Below are positions 17,963 to 26,502 of a stretch of DNA of 64,000 nucleotides, in pieces. The notes beneath the pieces were generated by a model, which saw only the letters and a program-made list of their open reading frames with translations, did not search any database and was not told the DNA's origin. Numbering within the stretch: the first letter of the stretch is position 1; the number at the start of each line of letters is the position of its first letter. The stretch lies in NCBI RefSeq assembly GCF_900230215.1, contig NZ_LT907982.1:310001-374000 (forward strand). Direction: 5' to 3'. A program made the position numbers and the translations under genes. This DNA is from Jatrophihabitans sp. GAS493 (GTDB taxonomy: Bacteria > Actinomycetota > Actinomycetes > Mycobacteriales > Jatrophihabitantaceae).

Positions 17963-18382
17963 ATGCTCGTACGCCTCGGTGGCATCTTCAGCCTCATCGG
18001 TCTGCTCATCTGGATCTATGCGGTGATCGACTCGATCACGGCCCCGGCCGAGCGAATCCGGCTCCTGCCCAAGGCCGTCTGGGTCTTGATCGTGCTCCTC
18101 TTCTCGGTGGTCGGCTCGGTGCTCTGGTTCGTCTTCGGGCGCCCGTACTCGGTAGCCGGCGTCGGTGGCGCGACCCGAGGCCGCGGGGGTGCGGCGACCG
18201 CAGCCGGCCCGAGCCCCGCCTCCTTCGTGCCGCCGACGCTGCGTAAGCGCAGCTCACCGATGGACTCACCGCGTGGCATCGCCCCGGACGACGACGTCGA
18301 TTTCCTGCGCAAGATCGATGAGGACCTGCGCCGTGGCGACGGTAACCCAGGCTCGGCGGGCGGCTCGGCGAGCAGCGAGTAG
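17963..18382 (+). CDS. Small membrane protein with phospholipase D-nuclease N-terminal (PLDc_N) domain
   Basis: A 139-residue protein with two transmembrane helices: LGGIFSLIGLLIWIYAVID, then VWVLIVLLFSVVGSVLWFVF. The LVLLFSVVGSVLWFVFGRPY-like block is the hallmark of the PLDc_N family found alone in many actinobacteria, often with unknown role. The C-terminal half is low-complexity (AGVGGATRGRGGAATAAG) and ends with a conserved acidic piece PDDDVDFLRKIDEDLRR. The two-component regulator gene follows after six bases, suggesting co-transcription. The start is ATG 17963; the gap of 43 bp to divergent ubiD holds both promoters. Confidence 0.8.
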   Translation: MLVRLGGIFSLIGLLIWIYAVIDSITAPAERIRLLPKAVWVLIVLLFSVVGSVLWFVFGRPYSVAGVGGATRGRGGAATAAGPSPASFVPPTLRKRSSPMDSPRGIAPDDDVDFLRKIDEDLRRGDGNPGSAGGSASSE

Positions 18383-18388
18383 CGCCCT

Positions 18389-19084
18389 GTGTCGCAGATC
18401 CTGCTGGTCGAGGACGACTTTGCCATTCGCACCGCCCTGGTGCGCGCGCTGCGCGAGCTGGGGCACGCGGTGACCGCCGTCGACACCGGCATCGCCGCCC
18501 TCTCGGCCACCGTCGAACAGCGCCCCGAGGTGGTGCTGCTGGACCTCGGGCTGCCCGACGTGGACGGTGCCGACGTCCTCTCCATGCTCCGCGCGGTGAG
18601 CGACGTGCCCGTCATCATCGCCACCGCCCGCGACGACGAGAACGAGATCGTCCGGCTGCTGGACCTCGGCGCCGATGACTACGTGATCAAGCCCTTCACC
18701 GCGAGCCAGATCACCGCGCGGGTGCGGGCGGTACTTCGCCGAAGCGGAAAGACCGAAGAGGATTCGGTGCTGCAGCTGGGTGATCTGGTGATCGACACGC
18801 TCAGCCACGAGGTCAGCGTCGACGGCAAGGTGGTGGACCTGGCCCGCAAGGAGTACGACCTGCTGCTGGTGCTGGCCCGCCGCCCGGGCGAGGTGGTGAC
18901 CAAGCGGGAACTCCTCTCCGAGGTGTGGCAGCTGGCCTGGGGCGGGTCGGACCGGACGGTGGACGTGCATCTCTCCTGGCTGCGCCGCAAGCTCGGCGAG
19001 ACGGCTGCGCAGCCCCGCTTCATCCACAGTGTGCGGGGCGTCGGGGTCCGTCTGGTCGCCGCCGGACCCGACAGCTCGCCGTGA
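18389..19084 (+). CDS. OmpR-family response regulator
   Basis: A 231-residue regulator. The receiver domain (1-118) has the acidic pair EDD at residues 8-10, phospho-acceptor Asp in VVLLDLGLPDVDGADVL (about D53), TAR and the K of VIKPF. The C-terminal winged helix (about 130-225) has LARKEYDLLLVLARRPGEVV and the recognition region TVDVHLSWLRRKLGE. It starts at GTG 18389, and its TGA overlaps the GTG of the sensor kinase gene. It is probably the partner of that kinase; the regulated genes are not evident. The acyltransferase gene downstream is on the opposite strand. Confidence 0.92.
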   Translation: MSQILLVEDDFAIRTALVRALRELGHAVTAVDTGIAALSATVEQRPEVVLLDLGLPDVDGADVLSMLRAVSDVPVIIATARDDENEIVRLLDLGADDYVIKPFTASQITARVRAVLRRSGKTEEDSVLQLGDLVIDTLSHEVSVDGKVVDLARKEYDLLLVLARRPGEVVTKRELLSEVWQLAWGGSDRTVDVHLSWLRRKLGETAAQPRFIHSVRGVGVRLVAAGPDSSP

Positions 19085-20505
19085 CCGGCTCCACCATGCG
19101 GCGGCGCATCCTGCTGCTCGTCGTCGGCGTGATCGCGCTGGTGCTGGTCTGCGCCGCGGTGCCGCTGGCCATTCTCATCCGCTCCTCGGTCGGCGCCCGG
19201 GCCGGGCAGGCGGCGGTTACCCAGGCCAACGACGTGGCCCGCAACATTCGTTTCAGTTCCCGCAATACCGCGACCTTGCAGAGTTATCTGGACAATCTCA
19301 ACGCCCAGAACCCGTCGTTGAAGACGTCGGTGACCCTCCCTGACGGCACCGTGCTCGGCGAGGCTCCGCCGGCCGGGGCGGAGCTGGGCCCGCCGGTCGC
19401 GGCCAACTCGACGCTCAGCGCAACCCCGAGCGGTTCCCCGGGCTCGGCGACCGCGACCCCCTCCGGCGGCTATGGCAACTTCCCCGGCGGCCCCCCGGTC
19501 AATCGCGACCCGGGCGGCGGAGGTGACGGGCAGGCTCAGCTGCGCCCGGCCGGCGCCGGGCAGGTGGCGACGACGGTGGTGGCGACCACCGACGGCCGCT
19601 ACCTGGTGCAGGTCTATATCTCCGACGCCGACCGCTACAACGGCTTCTACCGATGGTGGGCCCTGCTGGCCGGGGTCGGCGTCCTGCTACTGCTGGTCGG
19701 CGCCGGAGTGGCCGAGCTCTTCACCCGGCGCATCGTGCGCCCACTCACCGACACCGCGCAGACGGCCAACCGCATCGGGGCCGGCGACCTCACCGCGCGC
19801 GCCCCCACCGACGGGCCGCGCGAGATCGCCGCGGTCGGGGTGGCGCTGAATGCCCTGGCCGACCGGATCGACGCCCTCATCGCCGAGGAGCGCGAGACGG
19901 TGGCCGACCTCTCACATCGGCTGCGAACCCCGCTGACCGCGCTGCGTCTGGACGCCGAATCGCTGCAGAATCCAGCGGAGGCCGACCGGATCGGCGAGGA
20001 TGTCAGCGCCTTCGAACGCACCCTCACGGCGGTCATCCGGGCGGCCCGGCGGCCCCAGCGCGAGGGGCGGATAGCCTCGGCGAACCTCACCCCGGTGGTG
20101 GCCGAGCGGGTCGAGTTCTGGTCGGCCCTGGCCGAGGACCAGGGACGCACGCACGTCGTCGACATCCCAGAACAGCCCGTCTTTGTCAGGGCATCCACCG
20201 AGGACCTGGCCGCGGCGGTGGATGCGCTGCTGGAGAACGTCATCGCCCACACGCCGGAGGGCACCTCCTTCTCGGTGCAGCTGATCATCAGCGCCGACGA
20301 GGCCGCGCTGGTGATCGCCGACGACGGGCCGGGACTGCCGGCCGACGCTCCCGTCCGCGGCCGCAGTGACCGCGGCTCGACCGGCCTCGGCCTGGATATC
20401 GCACGGCGCTCGGCGGAGGCCGGTGGCGGGTCGATGGAGATCGGCCGCTCGCCCAGCGGGGGCGCGTCGATCACCCTGCACTACGTCCGCGCCGCCACCG
20501 CCTGA
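19081..20505 (+). CDS. Sensor histidine kinase, HAMP/HisKA/HATPase
   Basis: A 475-residue membrane kinase. TM1 is ILLLVVGVIALVLVCAAVPL. A periplasmic segment of about 150 residues ends in a Gly/Pro/Ser-rich low-complexity tract (around residues 115-160), then comes TM2 (LLAGVGVLLLLVGAGVAELF). The HAMP domain starts RRIVRPLTDTAQTANRIGAG, and the H-box is DLSHRLRTPLTALRLDAESL. The ATPase boxes are NVIAHTPEG (N), DDGPGLP (G1) and GSTGLGLDIARRSAEAGGG (G2). GTG 19081 overlaps the regulator stop; ATG 19096 is an alternative. The low-complexity extracellular part gives no hint about the signal. Confidence 0.9.
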   Translation: MTGSTMRRRILLLVVGVIALVLVCAAVPLAILIRSSVGARAGQAAVTQANDVARNIRFSSRNTATLQSYLDNLNAQNPSLKTSVTLPDGTVLGEAPPAGAELGPPVAANSTLSATPSGSPGSATATPSGGYGNFPGGPPVNRDPGGGGDGQAQLRPAGAGQVATTVVATTDGRYLVQVYISDADRYNGFYRWWALLAGVGVLLLLVGAGVAELFTRRIVRPLTDTAQTANRIGAGDLTARAPTDGPREIAAVGVALNALADRIDALIAEERETVADLSHRLRTPLTALRLDAESLQNPAEADRIGEDVSAFERTLTAVIRAARRPQREGRIASANLTPVVAERVEFWSALAEDQGRTHVVDIPEQPVFVRASTEDLAAAVDALLENVIAHTPEGTSFSVQLIISADEAALVIADDGPGLPADAPVRGRSDRGSTGLGLDIARRSAEAGGGSMEIGRSPSGGASITLHYVRAATA

Positions 20506-20511
20506 ACGGTG

Positions 20512-22647
20512 TCACTCCCGGATAGCGCGGTCGAGCTTCGGCCGGAGAGCTTCGGCCAAGCCGCGGGAGAAGTAGCTCGACATATGAGAGCCATCGATCC
20601 AGAGCAGAATGCCGTCAATCTCGGGCTGGCATATCGAATGCGGGCAGAAGTATTCCGACAGGTCGATAGTACTGGTGCCGGGTACGGCCTCGGCGGCACT
20701 CGGTACGAGATCGTGACTGAGACCGTCAGCCTCAGTGAACTGGCAGGCCTTGAACGACGCCTTGGTCGTCACGCAGATAGGGAGGTCACCGGCGCCGCCG
20801 AAGTGGGGTTGCGGGATGTCGCGGAACGCGATGATCTTCGGCCCGAGCGCGGCGACCGCCTGCCACCCGCGAATCAGCGACTCACCTGAACTGTTGGCTG
20901 ATCCGTCGCTGACGGTGCTCTGGGCGGAAGTCAGTACGTACGCAGGTTTGATATCGCGGATCTGGTCCAAGACCTGCTTATTCCAATCCTCACACACCGG
21001 CCCGGCATATCCGCCCTGGATGAGCGGGCAACCCGAGCGCAAGAAGGTGATGAGTGTCATATGGTGTTCGCTGGCCCACGGCAGGATTGCCGGGAGCCAT
21101 TGAGTGGTGTGAGAGTCTCCTGCTGCAACGATCACCGGCCCAGAGCCCTTAAGTAGGTCGCAGCGCGTCATGCCAGCCGAAGTGGGGTGCTGGCAACTGC
21201 GATAGGGCCAGTCCTGAGACGCGGTCAACGGACTGGGTACGGCGGCAAGCACCGTCGAATCAATTACCTGAGGACAAGCCGCGCTGGCTCGTTGCTCCGA
21301 AATCGCGGCGAAACAGGCCGCCTGCGCGGTAGTCGACTCCAGAAATCGCTGACTCGACTGCCCGCTCCGGGCGATCACCTGGTCGTAGTGCCGAAGCCCA
21401 CCGCTGGCTACGAGCAGCACAGCGACCTGCGCCGCGACGATGAACATGAGAGTTCGGCGGCGCCGCATCCACACCCTGGCCGGTGCGAGCGACAGGCGCC
21501 GATGCCCGCCGCGGGTCCGCGCGGCATTCGATCGTCGGAACCGGTCCTCCACGAAGCGCTTCATCAGCCAGGACAGCCCGAGAATCACCAGCAGCAACAG
21601 TACTTTCGCCGCGCCGCTGAGCTCCGATCCGTTCACGAAGACGCCGGTGGTGAGGATCAGCAACGGCCAGTGGATGAGATACATCGAATAGGAGATGTCG
21701 CCGATCCATTGCACGGGTCCCGCAGCGAGATAACGGATCGGACTCCACGCCGCGGAGGAGGACGACGCGAGGATGACAAGCGCCGCTCCACCGACCGGTA
21801 TCAAGGCCCGCCAGCCGGGGAATAGGGTCACGGCATTGAAGGTGGCGAGCGTGTAGGCGATCAAGGCCAGCCCGATCCACCCCGCGATCGCCTGAGCGGC
21901 GCGGTTCATCGTCATCTGCCGGCCGACGACGAAGGTCAATGCCCCGCAGGACAACTCCCAGAAGCGAGTGCCAGTGTTGAAATAGGCGACGCTGGCATTC
22001 ACGTCCGTCTCGTGGATCGAGTACACCAGGCTCAAGGTGGTCAACGCGCCAAAGCAGACGAGCAATCGCACCGTGCGCCCGCGTGGGGTCAGCCTCGGAC
22101 TGCCGCCGGCTGCAAAGAACACCACCAATGGCCAGACGGCGTAGAACTGTTCCTCAACGGACAGTGACCAGAAGTGCTGCACTGCACTGCCGGTGGTCGA
22201 GCCGAGATAATCGGTGGAGTTGGCCGCCAACTGCCAGTTCTCGACGAACAACGCGCTGGCCAGGATGTCCTTGAGGTTCTTGGTCCAGACGACCAGCGTC
22301 AACGTTGCCATGACCATGACCGCGCAAAGCAGGAGGACGACCAGCGCCGCCGGCAGGATGCGCGTCAGCCTGCGGGCGTAGAACTCGCGCATGGTCGCAC
22401 CTAGTCGAGCACCGCTGTCTTCTCGGATCCGCAGAATCGACTTGGTCATCAGATAACCGGAGATCACGAAGAAGACATCCACGCCTGCGTATCCACCAGG
22501 CATGCTGTGCGGCCAGAAATGGTAGAAGATCACCGACAGGACGGCGATCGCGCGCAGCGCTTGTATCTGTGGCTGACGGCCACCGGACGGGGCGACTACG
22601 GCTTCAGAAGCAGACGGTGCAACCCGTGGACGGTGCCGCTGAACCAC
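20512..22647 (-). CDS. OafA/YrhL-type acyltransferase with C-terminal SGNH domain
   Basis: A 711-residue membrane acyltransferase. The AT3 domain (about 25-400) begins QIQALRAIAVLSVIFYHFWP with the catalytic HF/WPH region, has GYAGVDVFFVISGYLMTKSI and LARILPA-like RRLTRILPAALVV, and ten or so transmembrane helices. From about residue 440 a periplasmic SGNH-type domain appears (VIVAAGDSHTTQWLPAIL with GDSH; C-terminal FCPHSICQPEIDGILLWIDGS, then HMSSYFSRGLA as the Asp/His block). Such proteins O-acetylate or O-acylate surface polysaccharides or peptidoglycan. The start is GTG 22647. It is convergent with the kinase gene, with only 6 bases between the stops. Confidence 0.9.
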   Translation of the reverse strand: MVQRHRPRVAPSASEAVVAPSGGRQPQIQALRAIAVLSVIFYHFWPHSMPGGYAGVDVFFVISGYLMTKSILRIREDSGARLGATMREFYARRLTRILPAALVVLLLCAVMVMATLTLVVWTKNLKDILASALFVENWQLAANSTDYLGSTTGSAVQHFWSLSVEEQFYAVWPLVVFFAAGGSPRLTPRGRTVRLLVCFGALTTLSLVYSIHETDVNASVAYFNTGTRFWELSCGALTFVVGRQMTMNRAAQAIAGWIGLALIAYTLATFNAVTLFPGWRALIPVGGAALVILASSSSAAWSPIRYLAAGPVQWIGDISYSMYLIHWPLLILTTGVFVNGSELSGAAKVLLLLVILGLSWLMKRFVEDRFRRSNAARTRGGHRRLSLAPARVWMRRRRTLMFIVAAQVAVLLVASGGLRHYDQVIARSGQSSQRFLESTTAQAACFAAISEQRASAACPQVIDSTVLAAVPSPLTASQDWPYRSCQHPTSAGMTRCDLLKGSGPVIVAAGDSHTTQWLPAILPWASEHHMTLITFLRSGCPLIQGGYAGPVCEDWNKQVLDQIRDIKPAYVLTSAQSTVSDGSANSSGESLIRGWQAVAALGPKIIAFRDIPQPHFGGAGDLPICVTTKASFKACQFTEADGLSHDLVPSAAEAVPGTSTIDLSEYFCPHSICQPEIDGILLWIDGSHMSSYFSRGLAEALRPKLDRAIRE

Positions 22648-22893
22648 TCACGCTCCTACTACATCCAATCGAAGATCTCTCGACGCTGAGCCGGCGACTC
22701 ACCCGAAGAACGATCTGGGGCGGTGCAAGTCCAGAGGAACAATACCGGAGGCACCGCGGTCATGCCTGCCGACGGCGCCGATGGCCACAGTCGGAATCTC
22801 GTCTGGGCGCCCAGCGGGCGCATCTGCACTCTTAAGAGAGGCTTGACCTTGGGCTGAGGCTGGCGTGAGCCTGGCGACGGCATTGTCATTGCT
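22648..22893. promoter_or_regulatory. Divergent intergenic region upstream of the redox/glycan operon
   Basis: 246 bp between the acyltransferase gene (leftward) and the rightward redox operon. It is the obvious place for the operon promoter. I see no convincing operator; the stretch shortly before 22894 contains a direct repeat GGCTGAGGCTGGCGTGAGCC. Confidence 0.35.
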
Positions 22894-23289
22894 ATGAACC
22901 AGCCGACCAGCAACTCCACCAGCTCACGCACTGCCACCACGCAGACTTCGAGCCTGCTGCGCCGCTCAGCTCTGGCCGTCGGCGGGGTGACCGTCGCCGG
23001 CGTCTCGCTCACCGTCGCCCTGATCAGCGGGGTCGCCGCCGGGGCAACCCCCAGCTCGACGACGGTCCCCACACTGAGCACCGCGACGACATCCTCCAGC
23101 TCCTCGACCTCGACGAGCTCGGCGGCGACCACGTCGGCCGGCACCACCGCCGCCGCCACTCCGGCCGTCAACTCCGCCACCGCCACTCCAACGACGACCG
23201 CCACTCCAACGCCGACCGCCACCCCGACTCCCGTTGCCACGGTGGCCCCGGCCACCGCGGCGCCAGTCGCCCGGTCGAACGGGTCGTGA
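22894..23289 (+). CDS. Ser/Thr/Pro-rich membrane-anchored secreted protein
   Basis: A 131-residue protein. An N-terminal cytoplasmic piece (about 30 residues) is followed by one hydrophobic segment (ALAVGGVTVAGVSLTVALIS) and then about 80 residues made almost only of Ser, Thr, Ala, Pro and Val, ending in TPTP repeats. No folded domain is visible. Its TGA overlaps the GTG of apbE. The context (ApbE flavin transferase, haem membrane protein, NuoF-like protein, ferredoxin) usually includes an FMN-binding-domain protein that ApbE modifies. That domain is absent here, but an AAGATPSS sequence just after the membrane segment resembles the S/T-GAT acceptor seen in NqrB/NqrC. Acceptor function is speculative. 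Confidence 0.65.
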   Translation: MNQPTSNSTSSRTATTQTSSLLRRSALAVGGVTVAGVSLTVALISGVAAGATPSSTTVPTLSTATTSSSSSTSTSSAATTSAGTTAAATPAVNSATATPTTTATPTPTATPTPVATVAPATAAPVARSNGS

Positions 23290-24341
23290 ACAGGATGACG
23301 ACCACGGAGCCGGGAATCATCCGCGAGTTTCAGGGAAACACCTACCGCACCCGGGCCTGGAGCTGCGACGTCCGGGTCGTCGTCGAAGACCCGTCGGTGC
23401 TGCACCGGGTGGCCGAAGACGTCGATGCCCTGCTGAACCGGGTGGATCTCGCCGCCAGTCGTTTCCGTAGCGACTCGGCGCTGACCGTCGCCAACGCGCA
23501 GGCCGGCCGCCCCACCTTCGTCCCGCGGCTGCTGTCGGACCTGATCGGCATCGCCCTGCATGCCTCACTCGCCACCGACGGCGCCGTTGACCCGACCGTG
23601 CACGCAGGGCTGCTCGACATCGGCTATGACCGCGACATCACCGAGCTCCCGACCGCTCGTGACGCGCTCAGCGGCCGGATCGAGCCGGTGGCCACCCCGC
23701 CGGCACCGGCCGCCCGGCCCACCGATTGCGGGAGCTCGCGCCTTCACGACTGGCGCAACGTCAACCTGAACCGGGAAGTCGGCCTACTGCGGATGCCGGC
23801 CGATGTCGCCCTTGATCTCGGGGCCACCGCCAAGGCGCGCACCGCCGACCTGGCCGCCGGGGATGCCGCCATCCGTTATCGCACCGGCGTTCTGGTCGAG
23901 ATCGGCGGCGACATCGCCGTCGCCGGCGACCGGGACGGCGGCTGGGTCGTCGAGGTGAGCGAGACCGGCGCCGCCGGTGACCGCGATGGCAGGCAGACTT
24001 CGCAGGCCATCACCCTGCACCGCGGCGCAGTGGCCACCTCGACGACCATGCGGCGCCGCTGGCTGCACCACGGGGTGCCGGTGCACCACATCATCGACCC
24101 ACGGACCGGCGCTCCGGCCGACGGGCCGTGGCGGACAGTGACCGTGGTCGCCGAGTCCGCGCTGGAGGCCAACACCGCGAGCACCGCGGCGATCGTCAAG
24201 GGCAGCGACGCCTTGGGGTGGCTCGTCGCCAATGGCTACGCCGCTCGTCTGGTCGATCGCATCGGCGGCGTGCAGACGACTCCGGGCTGGCCGCTGGAGT
24301 CGAGCGCACTCACCGATGACGACCGCCGGGTGGCGTCATGA
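23286..24341 (+). CDS. apbE: FAD:protein FMN transferase (ApbE)
   Basis: A 351-residue ApbE-family enzyme. Family members use FAD and Mg2+ to attach FMN through a phosphoester bond to a Thr of target redox proteins outside the cytoplasm. Visible blocks are ASRFRSDSALTVAN, ATDGAVDPTVHAGLLDIGYD, ALDLGATAKARTADLAA, VEIGGDIAVAG, and the C-terminal HHIIDPRTGAPADGPWRTVTVVA and EANTASTAAIV with the metal-binding Asp/Thr positions. No signal peptide is obvious, which is common for actinobacterial ApbE proteins. GTG 23286 overlaps the preceding stop; ATG 23295 also fits. It is coupled by ATGA to the next gene. Confidence 0.92.
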   Translation: MNRMTTTEPGIIREFQGNTYRTRAWSCDVRVVVEDPSVLHRVAEDVDALLNRVDLAASRFRSDSALTVANAQAGRPTFVPRLLSDLIGIALHASLATDGAVDPTVHAGLLDIGYDRDITELPTARDALSGRIEPVATPPAPAARPTDCGSSRLHDWRNVNLNREVGLLRMPADVALDLGATAKARTADLAAGDAAIRYRTGVLVEIGGDIAVAGDRDGGWVVEVSETGAAGDRDGRQTSQAITLHRGAVATSTTMRRRWLHHGVPVHHIIDPRTGAPADGPWRTVTVVAESALEANTASTAAIVKGSDALGWLVANGYAARLVDRIGGVQTTPGWPLESSALTDDDRRVAS

Positions 24342-24931
24342 CGATCTGGTACACCGCTCGCGGGGCGGGGCTGGCCGCCCTCGTGATGCTCACCCTCGCA
24401 ACTGCCGCCGGGGCCCTCGTCTCGGCCCCGATCCGGACGGCCTCGACGCGGGTGCTGGTGCAGTACCTGCATCGCGCGGCCGCGACCACCGGGCTCGCCC
24501 TGATCGCCGTGCACATCGGGGCGATCCTCGCCGACTCCTACGCCGGTGTCGGGTGGCTGGGCGCGCTGATCCCGTTCGCCTCCAGCTACCGGCCCGGTCT
24601 GGTCGGGCTGGGGTCAATCGCCGGCTACCTCTTCGTGCTGGTCGCGGCGACCGGGGCTGCCCGCGGGCGATTGACTCGATCTCCGGCCGCAATCCGGCGC
24701 TGGCGCGCAGTCCACGTCACCGCGTACCTGGCCTGGGCGGTGAGTGCCCTGCACGGCTTCACCATCGGCAGTGACTCCGACCTGGCGTGGACCCGCTGGC
24801 TCTACCTCGGCTGCGTCAGCGCCGTCGGCCTCTGCCTCGCCGCCCGGCTCGCCTACCGCACCCGTCCCCGCCGCCCCGCTGCGTCGCGCCTCGTCGTTTC
24901 CCCCACAAAAGTAAAGGAGTTCGCATCATGA
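24338..24931 (+). CDS. Ferric-reductase-like transmembrane cytochrome
   Basis: A 197-residue membrane protein with about five helices and four histidines in two pairs (H45 and H59; H126 and H139), spaced as in bis-haem ferric-reductase-like or cytochrome b-type proteins. Residues LVQYLHRAAATTGLALIAVHIG and WRAVHVTAYLAWAVSALHG carry them. It probably moves electrons across the membrane between the cytoplasmic NuoF-like/ferredoxin pair and an extracytoplasmic flavoprotein made by ApbE. That chain is inference from gene order. The start ATG overlaps the apbE stop, and the stop overlaps the ATG of the NuoF-like gene. A purine-rich stretch (AAAGTAAAGGAGTT) near its 3' end provides a ribosome site for that gene. 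Confidence 0.8.
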   Translation: MTIWYTARGAGLAALVMLTLATAAGALVSAPIRTASTRVLVQYLHRAAATTGLALIAVHIGAILADSYAGVGWLGALIPFASSYRPGLVGLGSIAGYLFVLVAATGAARGRLTRSPAAIRRWRAVHVTAYLAWAVSALHGFTIGSDSDLAWTRWLYLGCVSAVGLCLAARLAYRTRPRRPAASRLVVSPTKVKEFAS

Positions 24932-26202
24932 CGCTGCTCGCATCCCGGCCGGAGACGGCCGCTTCAGTGATACCGGTGAGCTCGATCGGCGCGCCGCGGC
25001 TGCTTCGCGGCCTCGACCGCTTCGAGAGCATCTCACTCGCCGACCACGCCGCGCTGCACGGGCCGCTGCCGATGCTGGACCGGATCCAGCTCGTCTCCGC
25101 CTGCCGCCAGGTCAACCTCACCGGACGCGGCGGGGCTGGATTCCCCTTTGCCGATAAGGTGAATTCGCTGCGCACCGGGGCGGCCGCAGTCGTTGTGGTG
25201 AACGGCAGCGAGAGTGAGCCGGCCAGCTGGAAGGACCGCGCGCTGATGCGCCGCACGCCTCATCTGGTGCTCGACGGCGCCGTCGTCACCGCTCACGCCA
25301 TCGGGGCGCGGGAGATCATCGTCGCCTGCCACGACGCCCTGGCCGCCCAGCGACTCAACGCCGCGATCGCGGAGCGGCGGGCGATGACCGGCCGGCACGG
25401 TCGTGCGGCCTCGATCCGCGTGCAGACCACCCGCAGTGGCTTCGTCGGTGGCGAGGCCGGTGCCCTGATGCAGACGCTCAACGCCGCCCCGGGCATCCCG
25501 ACCGGCCGCAGGGTGCTGCCCACGATGGCCGGCGTGGCCGGAGCGCCGACGCTGGCCAGCAACGTCGAGACCTTCGCCCAGATTGCCATCCTGGCCCGGA
25601 TGGGCTCCCACCACTTCGGCGAGACCGGGGCCCAGAGCGAGCCCGGAACGATGCTGCTCACCGTCGGAGGCTCAGTAGCCCACTCCGGCGTGCTGGAGGT
25701 CCCGACCGGGACGCCGCTATCCATCGTGCTGGCCGCCAGCGGTGCGAGCCAGCACCTGCAGGGCGTGATCCTCGGCGGCTACCACGGCAGCTGGCACCAG
25801 CCGATCGGCTCCATTCGACTCTCCCGTGCAGGCGTGCACGCCGCCGGCGGCTCCCTCGGCGCCGGCGTCGTGCTCGCCGTCGACGACACGACCTGCGCCC
25901 TCGGCGAACTGCAGCGAGTCACCAACTGGCTGGCCGAGCAGTCGGCCCGTCAGTGCGGCCCCTGCCGGTTCGGCCTGCCCGCTCTGGCCGCCGACGTCGC
26001 CGCCATCGCTCACGGCGACCAGCGGGGGGCCGAGGCGGCGCTGCGGCACGCCCGGGGCGTCACCGGCCGCGGCGCCTGCGCCCATCCCGACGGCACCGCT
26101 CGCTTCGTCGTCTCGGCCCTGCACGCCCTCCACGACGAGAGCGACGCGCATCTGCGAAACGGTGGCTGCGGCCGTCCGGTGACCGGGGTGCTGCCGCTAT
26201 GA
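24928..26202 (+). CDS. NuoF-like NADH:acceptor oxidoreductase subunit
   Basis: A 424-residue protein related to the 51-kDa subunit of complex I. The FMN/NADH site is evident: NLTGRGGAGFPFADK and VVNGSESEPASWKDRALM, then TTRSGFVGGEAGALMQTLNA. An SLBB-like region follows (AHSGVLEVPTGTPLS), and the C-terminal Fe-S region reads ARQCGPCRFGLPAL with a later GACAHPDG. Canonical NuoF has CxxCxxC plus a fourth Cys; here the first Cys position is Ala, leaving three, so the cluster may differ. It is used with the adjacent ferredoxin and the haem membrane protein as a small electron-transfer module. The start ATG 24928 overlaps the previous stop; the longer upstream frame is not supported. Confidence 0.85.
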   Translation: MTLLASRPETAASVIPVSSIGAPRLLRGLDRFESISLADHAALHGPLPMLDRIQLVSACRQVNLTGRGGAGFPFADKVNSLRTGAAAVVVVNGSESEPASWKDRALMRRTPHLVLDGAVVTAHAIGAREIIVACHDALAAQRLNAAIAERRAMTGRHGRAASIRVQTTRSGFVGGEAGALMQTLNAAPGIPTGRRVLPTMAGVAGAPTLASNVETFAQIAILARMGSHHFGETGAQSEPGTMLLTVGGSVAHSGVLEVPTGTPLSIVLAASGASQHLQGVILGGYHGSWHQPIGSIRLSRAGVHAAGGSLGAGVVLAVDDTTCALGELQRVTNWLAEQSARQCGPCRFGLPALAADVAAIAHGDQRGAEAALRHARGVTGRGACAHPDGTARFVVSALHALHDESDAHLRNGGCGRPVTGVLPL

Positions 26203-26468
26203 ACCCGGCTAACGGCGCAGGCCGGCGCCTCGTCATCGACTGGACGCGCTGCGACGGACACGGTCTCTGCGCCGCACTGTCGGGCGGCGCCATCACCCTC
26301 GACGAGTGGGGTTACCCAATGCTGCCCATTCACAGCTTGAACCCAGCCGGCGGCCATGCCGGAGCAATCATCCAGCGGGATGCTAGGACGCTGCGCAGAA
26401 TCGTTTCGCTCTGTCCGTCGCTGGCCCTGCGTCTGGAGACCGACGACGCCACAAGGAGATACCGATGA
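26199..26468 (+). CDS. Small ferredoxin, [3Fe-4S]/[4Fe-4S] type
   Basis: An 89-residue protein. RLVIDWTRCDGHGLCAALSG supplies CxxxxxC, and RRIVSLCPSLALRLE supplies the C-terminal CP, the pattern of single-cluster [3Fe-4S] ferredoxins found with P450s and dehydrogenases. No P450 is nearby; the partner is presumably the NuoF-like protein whose stop overlaps this ATG. It could take electrons from NADH via that protein and pass them to the membrane cytochrome. Its own TGA overlaps a possible 13-codon ORF (26465-26506) leading into the glycosyltransferase gene. Confidence 0.8.
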   Translation: MNPANGAGRRLVIDWTRCDGHGLCAALSGGAITLDEWGYPMLPIHSLNPAGGHAGAIIQRDARTLRRIVSLCPSLALRLETDDATRRYR

Positions 26469-26502
26469 AGCCAGCCGCCCGCCGTTCCCCAGGGGGACCA
26501 CG

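Noticed and set aside
22659-23561. A 300-codon reverse ORF
   Set aside because: Antisense to the Ser/Thr-rich gene and apbE; its Val/Ala/Gly repeats are a by-product of the ACN/GCN codons on the other strand.
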